A DNA stretch of 64,000 bases from Acidimicrobiales bacterium (GTDB lineage Bacteria > Actinomycetota > Acidimicrobiia > Acidimicrobiales > SZUA-35), in the NCBI GenBank assembly GCA_020629155.1, contig JAHDDW010000013.1:1-64000 (forward strand), given 5' to 3'. Below are positions 28,256 to 37,982 of this stretch, piece by piece. The translations under genes were made by a program, and so were the position numbers. Every line of letters starts with the position of its first letter. Within the stretch, counting starts at the first letter, position 1. The notes under the pieces are model-generated. The model ran no database searches. It was not told the origin of the DNA and was given only the letters and a program-made list of their open reading frames with translations.

Positions 28256-28289
28256 TTCCTAAAGCGTATCTTATGAAACGCTTTAGGAA
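28256..28289 (-). promoter_or_regulatory. Hairpin covering the pafB ribosome binding site
   Basis: Perfect arms TTCCTAAAGCG (28256-28266) and CGCTTTAGGAA (28279-28289) around 12 bases. On the minus strand the second arm contains AGGAA, 3-4 bases before the pafB ATG. It may hide the ribosome binding site, act as an operator, or end the pafA transcript. No T-run follows, so termination is the least likely. Confidence 0.6.
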
Positions 28290-28313
28290 TTGAATACTAC
28301 CGGTAAAACATCC

Positions 28314-29681
28314 TCAAAGATTTTCTATGAGAAGGTCAACTCTGCTATCGCTATTTTTGAAAGGGTCTTTACACAAAACAGTTTTCTGCGCTTGATCGTT
28401 CAGCTTCAGATGCACCCAATCTACGGTGTAGTCACGCTTCTTTTCTTTTGCTTTGCGAATGAAATCTCCACGCAATTTTGCGCGAGTATTTTGCGGCGGC
28501 GTGTCGATAGCAGCCATCATTTCTTTATCTGTAAGCATACGCTCGACAGCGCCATGTGACTGCAGTTTATAGAACAACCCAGTTTCACTGTTTATATCGT
28601 GATACTGCAAATCAAGCAGCGCTACTTTAGGGTGGCGAAGTTCTAGCGAATGTTTCTTCCTGTAGGATTCGATAAGACGATGTTTAATGACCCAGTCAAG
28701 CTCACGATCTAACGACATCGGGTCGTCTTCAATCTTACTCATAACGTGCGTCCACATCGCTAGCGCTTTACGCTCATCGTCAGGTAAACCATATTTATCG
28801 TTATACCGAATCGCCGCATCTAAAAACTCTTTCTGCATTTGCGCAGCAGAAATCTCTTCGCCCGACGCTTTGCGAACTTTCTCTTTGAACGTCAAATCGT
28901 GGCTGATATCTCGAATGGCCCGAATAGGGTTTTCAAGCGTCATATCAGGCAGGCTGAACGAACGGTGCTCAACCATTCGCAGCAAAATAGCCATTACTCC
29001 AACTTTAAGATACGTAGTGTATTCGCTCATGTTAGAGTCACCGACGATAACGTGCAAACGCCGGAAATGTTCAGCGTCAGCGTGCGGCTCATCACGAGTG
29101 TTAATAATCGGCCTTGACCGAGTTGTTGCCGACGAAACCCCTTCCCAAATATGTTCAGCACGCTGACTGACAACAAACTTAGGGCCGCGAGATGTGCTCA
29201 GAAGCTTGCCCGCTCCCGCATAAATTTGGCGAGTTACCAGAAACGGGATAAGGATTTCTGAATAATGACTTAAGTCCTCTGTTCTCTTCGTTAAATAATT
29301 TTCGTGACACCCATACGAGTTGCCAGCTGTGTCCGTATTATTTTTGAACAAATGGATTTTGCCTCGAATGCCTTCTTCATGAAGACGCTCTTCAGCCGAT
29401 TGTTGCAAGTCTTCTAAGATCCGCTCCCCTGCTTTGTCGTGGATAACAACCTCACCAACGCTGTCGCATTCAGCGGTTGCATATTCTGGATGAGAGCCAA
29501 CGTCAAGATACAATCGTGAACCGTTCATCAAAAAAACGTTTGAAGAACGGCCCCATGAAACAACTTTTCGAAAAAGGTACCGAGCAACCTCGTCAGGGCT
29601 TAGCCGACGTTGACCTCGCAACGTGCACGTAACACCGTATTCTGTTTCAATGCCATAGATGCGCCTTGCGTGGTCAGCCAT
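28314..29681 (-). CDS. pafA: Pup--protein ligase PafA
   Basis: Joins the C-terminal Glu of Pup to substrate lysines using ATP. 455 residues, with the family's start [18 protein letters not shown] (Glu of the ATP/Mg site in IETEYG), [14 protein letters not shown] near 61, [13 protein letters not shown] near 121 and [20 protein letters not shown] (20 residues) near 197. Its homologue dop lies at 33512. It is 7 bp downstream of prcA. Confidence 0.97.
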   Translation of the reverse strand: MADHARRIYGIETEYGVTCTLRGQRRLSPDEVARYLFRKVVSWGRSSNVFLMNGSRLYLDVGSHPEYATAECDSVGEVVIHDKAGERILEDLQQSAEERLHEEGIRGKIHLFKNNTDTAGNSYGCHENYLTKRTEDLSHYSEILIPFLVTRQIYAGAGKLLSTSRGPKFVVSQRAEHIWEGVSSATTRSRPIINTRDEPHADAEHFRRLHVIVGDSNMSEYTTYLKVGVMAILLRMVEHRSFSLPDMTLENPIRAIRDISHDLTFKEKVRKASGEEISAAQMQKEFLDAAIRYNDKYGLPDDERKALAMWTHVMSKIEDDPMSLDRELDWVIKHRLIESYRKKHSLELRHPKVALLDLQYHDINSETGLFYKLQSHGAVERMLTDKEMMAAIDTPPQNTRAKLRGDFIRKAKEKKRDYTVDWVHLKLNDQAQKTVLCKDPFKNSDSRVDLLIENL

Positions 29682-29688
29682 AGAGGTC

Positions 29689-30369
29689 CTATCCGTTTAG
29701 CAGGTCAGTAATTTGGCCGTTTTCATACCGTTCAAAACAACGATCCGTTTTAGAGCGATCTAGGATAGCAACTTCAAGCTCTTCAGCTTTGAGCATGTCA
29801 CGGTCGCCTGAAAGAGCTTTCACTGCTTTCTGCAGGGCGGTAGCGACACTGTCGGAAGCGTTAAAGTTTTCTTTAAAACGTTCTGAGATAGCGCCAGCTT
29901 CGCCGCCGAGAACAGCAAATTCGGTTTCGTCGCTCACAGAACCGTCATAGCGAATGTGAAACATTCTGTCACCTTCGATCTCTTCGCCAACAGACGCAAC
30001 AAGAATCTCAACCTCTAACGGTTTTGTGTCATGTGTGAAAATCTGACCTAACATCTGAGCATAATCATTTGCTAGCGCTTGCGAATCAACATCGTCACGA
30101 GAATAGGTGAAACCTTTCATATCAGCGTGACGAATCCCAGCGATGCGAAGCTGATCGTATTCGTTGTAGCGACCAACCCCTGCGAACGAGATACGGTCAT
30201 AGATTTCTGAAATTTTCCGTAAATTACGTGAAGGGTTCTCGGCGCAAGTCAAAATACCATCGGCGCATTCAGCTGCGATAAGGCTGCGACCACGAGCGAT
30301 TCCCTTTTGAGCGAAATCTGCCCGATCTTTCATTAACTGTTCAGGCGAAACATAAAAAGGCATGTTCAT
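29689..30369 (-). CDS. prcA: Proteasome subunit alpha
   Basis: Forms the outer rings of the 20S proteasome and the gate that Arc opens. 226 residues with the actinobacterial opening [20 protein letters not shown] and the alpha signature [16 protein letters not shown]. The start overlaps the prcB stop by 4 bp, giving balanced synthesis of the two subunits. The ATG two codons downstream at 30363 is an equally plausible start. Confidence 0.97.
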   Translation of the reverse strand: MNMPFYVSPEQLMKDRADFAQKGIARGRSLIAAECADGILTCAENPSRNLRKISEIYDRISFAGVGRYNEYDQLRIAGIRHADMKGFTYSRDDVDSQALANDYAQMLGQIFTHDTKPLEVEILVASVGEEIEGDRMFHIRYDGSVSDETEFAVLGGEAGAISERFKENFNASDSVATALQKAVKALSGDRDMLKAEELEVAILDRSKTDRCFERYENGQITDLLNG

Positions 30370-31163
30370 GACTGTGCTCCTCCAAGATTTGAATCGGCTA
30401 TGACTTGCTCAAAGCGCTGTGCGATAGCTTCTTCTTCGAGTTCTCGATAGCCGTCGCTTGTGATAACTGACACGGTCGGATAGATACCACGAAGTGCATC
30501 CGGTCCACCTGTTGCACTGTCATCGTCAGCGGCGTTAAAAAGGGCACGCAGCAATAAATCGACGGTTTGGTCTTCGTTTGCGTTTTTGTCGTAACCCATT
30601 TTTATAACTGTTTTTGCGAACAGAGAACCAGAACCAGTGACAACAAATTTTTCTTCCTCATAACGGCCGCCTGTTACATCAAAGGCGAAAAGGCGCCCGA
30701 CGTCACGACGGCGATCGAAACCTACAAAGATAGGCACGACGACCATGCCCTGCATCGCAGCTGGAAGGTTCGCCCGAATAAACTGCGATAACTGGTTGGC
30801 TTTACCTTCGAGTGAAAGGTTATGGCCTTGTACTTTTTCATAATGTTCTAGCTGTACTTTAAACAGCTTGACCATTTCGACAGCAGGACCAGCGGCACCA
30901 GCGATACCAACGCCAGACCATTTATCGGCAGAAAAAACTTTTTTCATGCTGCGATAACTGATCAGGTTTCCGCTCGTAGCACGGCGATCACCCGCTATAA
31001 CCACTCCATCAGCGAACCTAGCGGCAACAATCGTTGTTCCATGAACAATATCTTTTTCGTCCAATGCAATATTGTCGAATGATGGGCGCTTTCCAAGATG
31101 GTCCATGAGTCCAGAGAAACTGGGCCCAGGATCATCAGTAAGATTAAAACTTGGCAATGTCAT
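30366..31163 (-). CDS. prcB: Proteasome subunit beta
   Basis: Catalytic subunit of the 20S proteasome. 265 residues with a 42-residue propeptide; autocleavage between His-Gly and Thr43 (HGTTIVAARFADG) would expose the catalytic threonine. The conserved VVIAGDRRATSGNLIS and GVGIAGAAGPAVEMVKLF follow. It is first in the prcB-prcA-pafA line. The normally adjacent pup is 2.1 kb away because an oppositely oriented gene pair lies between them. Confidence 0.97.
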   Translation of the reverse strand: MTLPSFNLTDDPGPSFSGLMDHLGKRPSFDNIALDEKDIVHGTTIVAARFADGVVIAGDRRATSGNLISYRSMKKVFSADKWSGVGIAGAAGPAVEMVKLFKVQLEHYEKVQGHNLSLEGKANQLSQFIRANLPAAMQGMVVVPIFVGFDRRRDVGRLFAFDVTGGRYEEEKFVVTGSGSLFAKTVIKMGYDKNANEDQTVDLLLRALFNAADDDSATGGPDALRGIYPTVSVITSDGYRELEEEAIAQRFEQVIADSNLGGAQS

Positions 31164-31307
31164 AGGCTATGATCCTAGCCGCCGAATCACCAGAGTGGGC
31201 CGACTAAAGAAGTTTATTATTTGTAAGATCGGGATATAAACTGAAATGCTCTACACGCGAAACTAATGGATAAGCGGCACCTAAGAATTTACGTTCCTAT
31301 AAATAAT

Positions 31308-31346
31308 TTGCCTATTATAAGCACAGTGCTTATAATAGGCATAATG
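31308..31346 (+). promoter_or_regulatory. Promoter embedded in a perfect palindrome, leaderless start
   Basis: Arms GCCTATTATAAGCAC (31310-31324) and GTGCTTATAATAGGC (31326-31340) match perfectly around one base. Within them lie a TATAAT at 31331-31336 and, 17 bp upstream, TTGCCT at 31308-31313, a plausible -10/-35 pair. The ATG at 31344 is 8 bases after the -10 box and has no ribosome binding site, so the mRNA should be leaderless. A regulator bound to the palindrome would block the promoter. By symmetry the minus strand also carries TATAAT, pointing to prcB. Confidence 0.7.
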
Positions 31347-32324
31347 CTTATAAAAACCGCCCAAATATTAACAGAGTTAGGCTTAAACGTTCAGGCATCT
31401 GGAAACGTTATTCTGGTACAGGTTGACGAGACTGCAAAACATACATTGGTCATCATCGAACGACTACGTGCACCATATAAATCCGAGATAGAAAAACTTT
31501 CTGACCTTCAAGCCACAGTAGCGAAACAAGGAATTCCGTTACTAGCTGCCCCATACATTTCTGAACGTACAGGCAGACATCTTGAACAAGCTGGTTGGTC
31601 TTGGATAGATCTGACAGGAAATGTATTTATCAGAGCCAAAGGTTTGCAAATCCATAACCGCATCGTGACTCATCCGCCTGCACGGGCTCAGTTAAAGCTA
31701 CCTAAAGGAAACGGATCTTGGGCAGTAATACGCGAATGCATTGTTAATGGAAGGATAGAAGGAGTCAGCCAAGTAGCTCAAAAATCTCTACTCTCGCAAC
31801 CAAGAGTTTCACAAATTCTTGCGGCTCTAGTTTCACTAGGGTTTTTAGAAAAACAGAGCCGATCAGTTTGGCAAGTTGATAGACGCCCTTTATTAGAAGC
31901 ATTTTTGGATCAATATAGCGGTCCAGGTGGAACAACCAAATGGTTCTACACACTCGACCCTCTTAGAGAAGTCATTTCTAATACGGTAAAGCATTTGGAC
32001 AAAAAAACCATTAATGATGTAAGAGTAAGCGGAGATATCGCAGCAGATGCTATTGCGCCTTGGAAAACACCGACCGTAGCAGTCCTCTATTGCAGAAATC
32101 AAAGTAGGCTTCTGAATATAGATCTATTAGAGGTAGAAGCAGGAGAAAGTAACATAATTTTACACTTTCCAGCGGATACATCAATGTTTGCTAACGCTAC
32201 TACTAGCGATTTCGGCTCCATCGCATATGCTGACCCGACTCAAATCCTCTGGGATCTGCATACTTTAGGGGGAGACGATAGGATTGAGGCGATCGAACAA
32301 TTCATAGAGCGATTATGGCCATAA
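31344..32324 (+). CDS. AbiEi-like antitoxin/regulator
   Basis: 326 residues from the ATG at 31344; an upstream ATG at 31266 would read through the palindrome and is rejected. The N-terminal half resembles AbiEi-type antitoxins (YISERTGRHLEQAGWSWIDL followed by TGNVFIRAKG). A winged HTH follows near residues 135-190 of this form (VSQVAQKSLLSQPRVSQILA). The 3' end overlaps the nucleotidyltransferase gene by 10 bp. Type IV AbiE antitoxins repress their own operon. The pair interrupts the proteasome locus between prcB and pup. Confidence 0.72.
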   Translation: MLIKTAQILTELGLNVQASGNVILVQVDETAKHTLVIIERLRAPYKSEIEKLSDLQATVAKQGIPLLAAPYISERTGRHLEQAGWSWIDLTGNVFIRAKGLQIHNRIVTHPPARAQLKLPKGNGSWAVIRECIVNGRIEGVSQVAQKSLLSQPRVSQILAALVSLGFLEKQSRSVWQVDRRPLLEAFLDQYSGPGGTTKWFYTLDPLREVISNTVKHLDKKTINDVRVSGDIAADAIAPWKTPTVAVLYCRNQSRLLNIDLLEVEAGESNIILHFPADTSMFANATTSDFGSIAYADPTQILWDLHTLGGDDRIEAIEQFIERLWP

Positions 32325-33097
32325 GCACACTTGAGATTATCCCTACTTCCACCGCGGAAGAACTCGGATTTGAAGCTCTGAAAGATATTTCAACAGTAAC
32401 GAAAGGAGCCAAGTCTAGAGTAATTGGTGGCTATATGGTAACCCTTCATACCTATCGTCACGGGTTACAACTTCCTAGACAGACCCGCGATGCTGATCTA
32501 GGTATTGTCCCTCATGCCATCGTCAATCTGGACATACTCACAAACTTGACTCGAATTGGTTACACAAAAGTGGGTGGCAACAGATTTGAAAAAACTCCAG
32601 ACAACAGCGCCAAACAAGCATCCGCAATTATTGATATAGTAATCCCAAGTTATACTTCCCGATTCAGACATAATCAGAATATCGGTGGTTTAGTGACCGA
32701 TGAAGTCCCAGGTTTAGCAGAAGCTTTTCAACGTCCTCCTGTCGTCCTCACCTTGAAGGTCGCAAAATCAACTGAAAGTTTCGATGCATTCAAAATACAA
32801 ATACCAGACGAAATAGCAAGCCTCATTCTTAAAGTGATGACAAGAACAGTCCGACGAAAAGACAGTGACGCAGTGGACATCTGGAGATGCCTCGAAATTT
32901 GCAATGCAGCAAATATAAGAGGGATAAAGGAAGAACTAAATCTCTTCTGCGATGGCAAGGTCACCAAAATTTTAAAAGATCAATTCCTACGGAATGGACA
33001 GGGCCTTGATGATATAAAACGAGCCGAACGACTTAGCTCAACCGGCCATAAAGCAAGAACCACTAGAATACACGCCCTTATCGAACGACTACTCTAG
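32315..33097 (+). CDS. AbiEii-like nucleotidyltransferase (toxin)
   Basis: 260 residues with a minimal nucleotidyltransferase signature: IGGYMVTLHTYRHG near 38 and RQTRDADLGIV near 55, where two Asp would bind the metal. Domains of this kind form the toxin of AbiEi/AbiEii type IV systems, which transfer nucleotides to tRNA or other targets. It overlaps the AbiEi-like gene by 10 bp. Toxicity is inferred from family and context. It could instead be a housekeeping transferase. Confidence 0.72.
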   Translation: MAISTLEIIPTSTAEELGFEALKDISTVTKGAKSRVIGGYMVTLHTYRHGLQLPRQTRDADLGIVPHAIVNLDILTNLTRIGYTKVGGNRFEKTPDNSAKQASAIIDIVIPSYTSRFRHNQNIGGLVTDEVPGLAEAFQRPPVVLTLKVAKSTESFDAFKIQIPDEIASLILKVMTRTVRRKDSDAVDIWRCLEICNAANIRGIKEELNLFCDGKVTKILKDQFLRNGQGLDDIKRAERLSSTGHKARTTRIHALIERLL

Positions 33098-33235
33098 GAA
33101 CTAGACTGGCTAACAAGCTACCTAATCCATAACCACCCAACCGCGAATGACACTACAACCATGAACAACGCAGTCCTGAACAAGAAAGAATTTTTTATCC
33201 AGCTGCGTCGGTTCGTTCTAACAACTGCGATCGTA

Positions 33236-33430
33236 TTACTCGCCGCCTTTTTGGACGTAGCTTTTTACGAAGTCTTCAGCGTTAGTTTCTAACACTTCAT
33301 CAATTTCGTCGAGAAGATCATCTAACTCAGCTTTAAGCTCTTCACCAGACTCACTTGTTGTTGGAAGATCTTCAACCTCTTCAACCTCTTGTTTCTTTAC
33401 AGGTTTCTGTTTATGTTTACGTTCAGCCAT
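33236..33430 (-). CDS. pup: Prokaryotic ubiquitin-like protein Pup
   Basis: 64 residues. A disordered Lys/Glu-rich start is followed by the conserved helical part [20 protein letters not shown] and the end [10 protein letters not shown]. The gene encodes Glu as last residue (codons GGC GGC GAG TAA), not Gln, so Pup needs no deamidation by Dop before ligation. GGGAG precedes the ATG. It lies 82 bp after dop on the minus strand. Confidence 0.97.
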   Translation of the reverse strand: MAERKHKQKPVKKQEVEEVEDLPTTSESGEELKAELDDLLDEIDEVLETNAEDFVKSYVQKGGE

Positions 33431-33511
33431 TATGTTCTCCCTTACTAGGATGCTTTAGAAACAACCACGCCAAAGCCGATATTTCCAAAGATATTCCTAT
33501 TTTAGTCAAAA

Positions 33512-34999
33512 TTATGCCCCAAGTCGAGCCACAAGATCACTCGCAGAAGCAGATTCTTGTATCACTGCCTCTACCCGATCGGCAGTTCCACGCAAAGGTT
33601 CAAGCATTGGGACACGACGAAGTGCTTTTTCTCCAACATCAAATACCATAGAATCCCAGTTTGCCGCAACAATATCGTCAGGGAATTTACGCAAACATTC
33701 GCCACGGAAATACGCGCGTGTGTCGCGAGGTGGCGTTGCCATTGCTTCCTCGGCTTCTTTCTCGGTTACTAGTTTTTCCAAACCAGCTTTTTCAGCCAAA
33801 CATTTTCCGCTCCGCAAGTCATGATATTGCAAATCTAATGCGCGTAAACGACTATCGTCCCAGTCACAATTGTGGCGATCCATAAAACCTTCAAGTAACC
33901 GCCGTTTTGTAATCCAATCGACCTGACCAGCTAAAGAACTAGGATCAGTTTCCAACGCGTGCAATGTTTGCTCCCACCGTTCCAAGATAAGCTTGCCGCT
34001 CTCTTCACCAACAGCCTCCAATCCAAAGCGATCAGCCCAAAGCTTTGCTTTCTCTAACAACTGCCACTGCACTTCGATTGCTGTTGCCGTCGAACCATTT
34101 TTTAGCCGCAACGATTCACCTAAAGAAAGATCACGACTCACTTTCTGTAAAGTTTGCACAGGTGTATCTATTGCATACGAATCGTCCAACAGGCCGTCTT
34201 CTACCATTGCAAAAATAATTGCTGTTGTGCCAACTTTCAGAAATGTCGCTACTTGACACATGTTTGCGTCTCCAACAATCACATGCAGCCTACGATATTT
34301 CGATGCGTCGGCATGAGGTTCGTCACGAGTGTTAACAATGGGCCGTTTCAACGTTGTTTCCAAACCGACTTCTTCTTCAAAGTGATCGGCGCGTTGTGTC
34401 AGCTGATAGTTGACGCTGTTAGCACCGCCCACTAGTTCAGAGCCGACTTTACCCGAACCTGTAAAAACTTGTCGTGTAATAAAATGCGTTGTCGCAGCAG
34501 TAACAATCTGCTTAAACGGAATCGTGCGATCAAGCAAATAGTTTTCGTGACAACCATAGGCATTGCCTTTACGGTCAGAGTTATCTTTATAAATAATGAT
34601 CTCTTGACCAGGCGGCAACGAATTTTTGCTTGCTTCCATCGCAGCAATCAAAATCTTTTCAGCTGCACGATCATACTTCACAACCGACAATGCATCGCGA
34701 CATTCAGGAGTTGACAGTTCAGGGTGTGCATGATCAACATAGAAACGAGCGCCATTTGTAAGCACGGCATTCACTAAATGGGTTTCAACCTCAGGTGGAG
34801 ATGACGGACCACGATGATCAAACCGTGCATCGTTTGCTGGCGATTCATCAATGAAATCCCACCCTATTTTCCGTCTTCGCAACGAAGCGACATAGGCGTT
34901 AATTAACACAGAAGATGCTGAGACTGGATTCCATTCTGGAGCGCCCCGCATCATCACACCAAATTCAGTTTCGATACCAACAACTTTAGTTATAGCCAC
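33512..34999 (-). CDS. dop: Pup deamidase/depupylase Dop
   Basis: Homologue of PafA that removes Pup from substrates. 495 residues with KVVGIETEFGVMMRG at the start (catalytic Glu/Asp region), DHAHPELSTPECRDA near 90, [14 protein letters not shown] near 146 and [20 protein letters not shown] (20 residues) near 222. Its depupylase role matters here because Pup already ends in Glu. Followed by pup. Confidence 0.96.
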   Translation of the reverse strand: MAITKVVGIETEFGVMMRGAPEWNPVSASSVLINAYVASLRRRKIGWDFIDESPANDARFDHRGPSSPPEVETHLVNAVLTNGARFYVDHAHPELSTPECRDALSVVKYDRAAEKILIAAMEASKNSLPPGQEIIIYKDNSDRKGNAYGCHENYLLDRTIPFKQIVTAATTHFITRQVFTGSGKVGSELVGGANSVNYQLTQRADHFEEEVGLETTLKRPIVNTRDEPHADASKYRRLHVIVGDANMCQVATFLKVGTTAIIFAMVEDGLLDDSYAIDTPVQTLQKVSRDLSLGESLRLKNGSTATAIEVQWQLLEKAKLWADRFGLEAVGEESGKLILERWEQTLHALETDPSSLAGQVDWITKRRLLEGFMDRHNCDWDDSRLRALDLQYHDLRSGKCLAEKAGLEKLVTEKEAEEAMATPPRDTRAYFRGECLRKFPDDIVAANWDSMVFDVGEKALRRVPMLEPLRGTADRVEAVIQESASASDLVARLGA

Positions 35000-35139
35000 G
35001 CCTTGATCCTAGTCGGTAGCTGTGACAATCCCAGGTATATTATCCCGTGTTTTCTTTAGCAGCTCACACGATTCTCTAGATACATGCCAATACACTAGGG
35101 TAACTCAGCACTCTCAATTTTTTATGAATGAGGAAGACA

Positions 35140-36075
35140 ATGGGAATAGACATGTTTACCGCTTCAACTGGCGGCCATTTAACCGAACTTGTTGAACTCT
35201 CGCACCGGGTACCTCATGACCCATCTTCTGTATGGGTCACATTCGACACTATCCACAGCCAACACCTTTTAGATGGGAAAAACGTTGAATATGTTACCAA
35301 GGTCGGACAACGAGACATCTATGGCTGCCTTAAAAGCATTCAGACAGCAAGATCTTTGCTGCGGCGTTACCGTCCTGACCGAATATTCTCGACAGGTGCT
35401 GCAATAGCAGGTGTTTATCTTCCTTTAGGACGAATGTTTGGTGCAAAAAGTTATTACATAGAGAGTGCAGCAAGATTCACTGGCCCGTCGTTAACAGGAT
35501 CTATACTAGCTAAAACTCCAGGAGTGTCGACATATTCTCAAACAGCGACATGGCCGAAATGGCAAAAAATACCTTCCGTTTTTTCTGGCTTCCACGCAGA
35601 ACAAGCGATACATAGCTCTAGAGACCCAAAGAAAATACTTGTTACCGTGGGGACTCAACGCCATTATTCTTTCCGTAGGCTTTTCGACCGTCTGGCAAAA
35701 ATCTTACCTGATTCCTGCGAAGTTCTTTGGCAAGTTGGCAACAAAGAAGGGCTAGACCTTCCAGGCAGAGTTGTTGAGAAACTTTCTCCAATAGACCTGC
35801 AATCAGAAGTAGAAGAAGCCGATTTGGTAATCTCGCACGCAGGCATTGGCTCCACACTTATGGCGCTACAAGCAGGCAAATCGCCCGTGGTTGTACCGCG
35901 CCGTGCAAGTTTCAACGAACATGTTGACGATCATCAACTAGAAATTCTTGAAGCGCTTGGAACAACAGACCTAGCAACCTTCCGCGAAGTTGAAGATATC
36001 GTCTTCGATGACCTTAGAAACGCTGCCAACACACGAATAACCCCAGCACCTAAAAAAGAAACTCTTCAGCTATAA
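35140..36075 (+). CDS. Alg14/Alg13-like glycosyltransferase fusion
   Basis: About 311 residues from the ATG at 35140 (AGGA 5 bases upstream); an ATG at 35128 would add four. The N-terminal half resembles Alg14/PssD-type membrane-anchored partners (TASTGGHLTELVELSHRV, RPDRIFSTGAAIAGVYLP). The C-terminal half resembles the Alg13/PssE/GT28 catalytic part (ILVTVGTQRHYSFRRLFDRL, ADLVISHAGIGSTLMALQAG, PRRASFNEHVDDHQLE). It would add a second sugar to a lipid-linked precursor. It is inserted, plus strand, between dop and arc. Confidence 0.82.
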   Translation: MGIDMFTASTGGHLTELVELSHRVPHDPSSVWVTFDTIHSQHLLDGKNVEYVTKVGQRDIYGCLKSIQTARSLLRRYRPDRIFSTGAAIAGVYLPLGRMFGAKSYYIESAARFTGPSLTGSILAKTPGVSTYSQTATWPKWQKIPSVFSGFHAEQAIHSSRDPKKILVTVGTQRHYSFRRLFDRLAKILPDSCEVLWQVGNKEGLDLPGRVVEKLSPIDLQSEVEEADLVISHAGIGSTLMALQAGKSPVVVPRRASFNEHVDDHQLEILEALGTTDLATFREVEDIVFDDLRNAANTRITPAPKKETLQL

Positions 36076-36138
36076 TCCGCCTTGTTTCCTTCTTGATTCT
36101 GTGTATACAGATAGAAGCAAAGAGTAGCCAGAATATCT

Positions 36139-36258
36139 ATGCAGAAAATCCTACAGCTTATTGAAAAACAATTCTGGTTCGTTATCCTTCTTGCTGTTTT
36201 CTTTGCACTAGCCACTCCACAACTAGGTGACAGTTTACTGCCGCCTTATAAATACTGA
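36139..36258 (+). pseudogene. 39-codon fragment, start of a BASS-type transporter?
   Basis: A short open frame encodes a basic helix and one membrane segment, FWFVILLAVFFALATPQLGD, then stops. The order and wording resemble the first helix of bile acid:sodium symporter (BASS) family proteins. The rest is absent because the end of arc follows on the other strand (13-bp overlap). It may be a truncated remnant or a genuine tiny membrane protein. No clear ribosome binding site was seen. Confidence 0.35.
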
Positions 36259-37982
36259 CCAGTAGGAACCTGCTCGATGGATTTGCCGCCTGATTTCTCT
36301 TCACCTGTTGGACCAATCAGCGTACGAACATAGACAATACGTTCGCCTTTCTTACCAGAAATTTTGGCCCAGTCATCAGGGTTTGTTGTGTTCGGCAAGT
36401 CTTCATGCTCTTTGTATTCCTGTGTAATCGACTCTAGAATGTCAGAGGTTCTAATCCCTTTATCGCCGCCATCAAGCAAGCGTTTAATCGCAAGCTTCTT
36501 CGAACGACGTACAATATTTTCGATCATCGCACCAGACGAAAAATCACGGAAATACAAAATCTCTTTATCGCCATTTTGATACGTGACTTCTAAGAAACGT
36601 GTGTCGTCATCTTGGCGATACATAAAGTCGGCTGCTTCATCAATCATGCGAGAAACAACTTTTTCGCGAGATTCTTTACCTGCATATTCAGACTCAGAAA
36701 TAGGCAGCGAATCGCTTAAATAGTTCGCAAAAATAGACTTTGACGCTTCCAGATCTGGACGTTCAATCTTAATTTTTACATCCAAACGGCCAGGACGCAA
36801 AATAGCTGGATCGATAAGATCCTCTCGGTTAGACGCACCGATAACAATCACGTTACGCAACGTTTCAACACCGTCAATTTCGGCGAGAAGCTGCGGCACA
36901 ACCGTGCTTTCCATATCAGAAGAAACACCGCTACCACGAGTACGGAATAAAGATTCCATCTCGTCGAAGAAAATAATAACGGGGTTACCATCTTCTGATT
37001 TTTCTCTTGCTTTTTCGAAGATCAGACGAATCTGTCGCTCGGTTTCACCAACATATTTATTTAAAAGCTCAGGACCTTTAATATTGAGGAAGAAACTTTT
37101 AGCCTGGGCCGTCTTATTTGTTTCAGCCACTTTTTTCGCCAGCGAATTAGCAACCGCTTTCGCGATCAGCGTTTTACCGCACCCTGGAGGGCCATACAGC
37201 AAAATACCTTTCGGCGCAGGCAGCTCATACGAGGCAAAAATATCGGCATGGAGAAACGGCAGTTCTACCGCATCCATAATCGTTTCAATCTGCTCTTTTA
37301 AACCGCCGATATCTTCATAGGAAACATCAGGCACTTCTTCAAGAACAAGATCTTCGACTTCAGCTTTCACCACTTTTTCTAACAGCACAGACGAGCGTGA
37401 ATCTATCAGAACAGACTCACCAGAACGTACACCTTCGGCGATGAGCGCATCAGACATCTCCACAACACGCTCTTCATCAGCACGGCCGACGATCAACGCA
37501 CGGCCATCTTCGTAAACTTGCTTGATGCTTACAATCTCGCCAAAACCTTCAGGGGCACGCACCGCATAGATGTTGAGCGATTCGTTCAAAACAACTTCGG
37601 CACCTTTCGTAAGCGTTGCAACATCTAGTGAAGGGTGGCATTCAACACGAATTTTGCGCCCAGACGAATAGACATCGACCGTTCCATCATCATTACGCCC
37701 TAGCACTGTCCCATAAGCACTAGGAGGCTGCGTTAATTTGTCAACTTCTTCACGCAACGCAGCAATATGTTCACGAGCTTCACGCAGCGTATAGGTCAGC
37801 TTCTCATTCTGGCTGACAGCCTGTGCGAGCTGGCCTTTAACATCAAGCAACCGTTCTTCAAGCATCGCGATACGCTGTCCAGCGTCGCCTCTGCGGAGTG
37901 TTACAATTTCTTTTTCAGCAGCATGTAGCTCGGCTTGCAGCTCTGTGACTTGCGCCTCATAGTCTTGCTCATTATCTGACAT
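36246..37982 (-). CDS. arc: Proteasomal ATPase Arc/Mpa
   Basis: Hexameric AAA unfoldase that recognises pupylated proteins and feeds them to the 20S proteasome. 578 residues: N-terminal coiled coil (about 1-90) that binds Pup, OB domains near 95-225, AAA module with Walker [18 protein letters not shown] and Walker [14 protein letters not shown]. The C-terminal end GQYL carries the penultimate Tyr that docks into the alpha ring and opens the gate. AGGAGG precedes the ATG. Confidence 0.97.
   Translation of the reverse strand: MSDNEQDYEAQVTELQAELHAAEKEIVTLRRGDAGQRIAMLEERLLDVKGQLAQAVSQNEKLTYTLREAREHIAALREEVDKLTQPPSAYGTVLGRNDDGTVDVYSSGRKIRVECHPSLDVATLTKGAEVVLNESLNIYAVRAPEGFGEIVSIKQVYEDGRALIVGRADEERVVEMSDALIAEGVRSGESVLIDSRSSVLLEKVVKAEVEDLVLEEVPDVSYEDIGGLKEQIETIMDAVELPFLHADIFASYELPAPKGILLYGPPGCGKTLIAKAVANSLAKKVAETNKTAQAKSFFLNIKGPELLNKYVGETERQIRLIFEKAREKSEDGNPVIIFFDEMESLFRTRGSGVSSDMESTVVPQLLAEIDGVETLRNVIVIGASNREDLIDPAILRPGRLDVKIKIERPDLEASKSIFANYLSDSLPISESEYAGKESREKVVSRMIDEAADFMYRQDDDTRFLEVTYQNGDKEILYFRDFSSGAMIENIVRRSKKLAIKRLLDGGDKGIRTSDILESITQEYKEHEDLPNTTNPDDWAKISGKKGERIVYVRTLIGPTGEEKSGGKSIEQVPTGQYL

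Noticed and set aside
31266-31343. Longer start of the AbiEi-like gene at 31266
   Set aside because: It would translate the palindrome and the -10 box; the ATG at 31344 fits a leaderless promoter and the conserved protein start.
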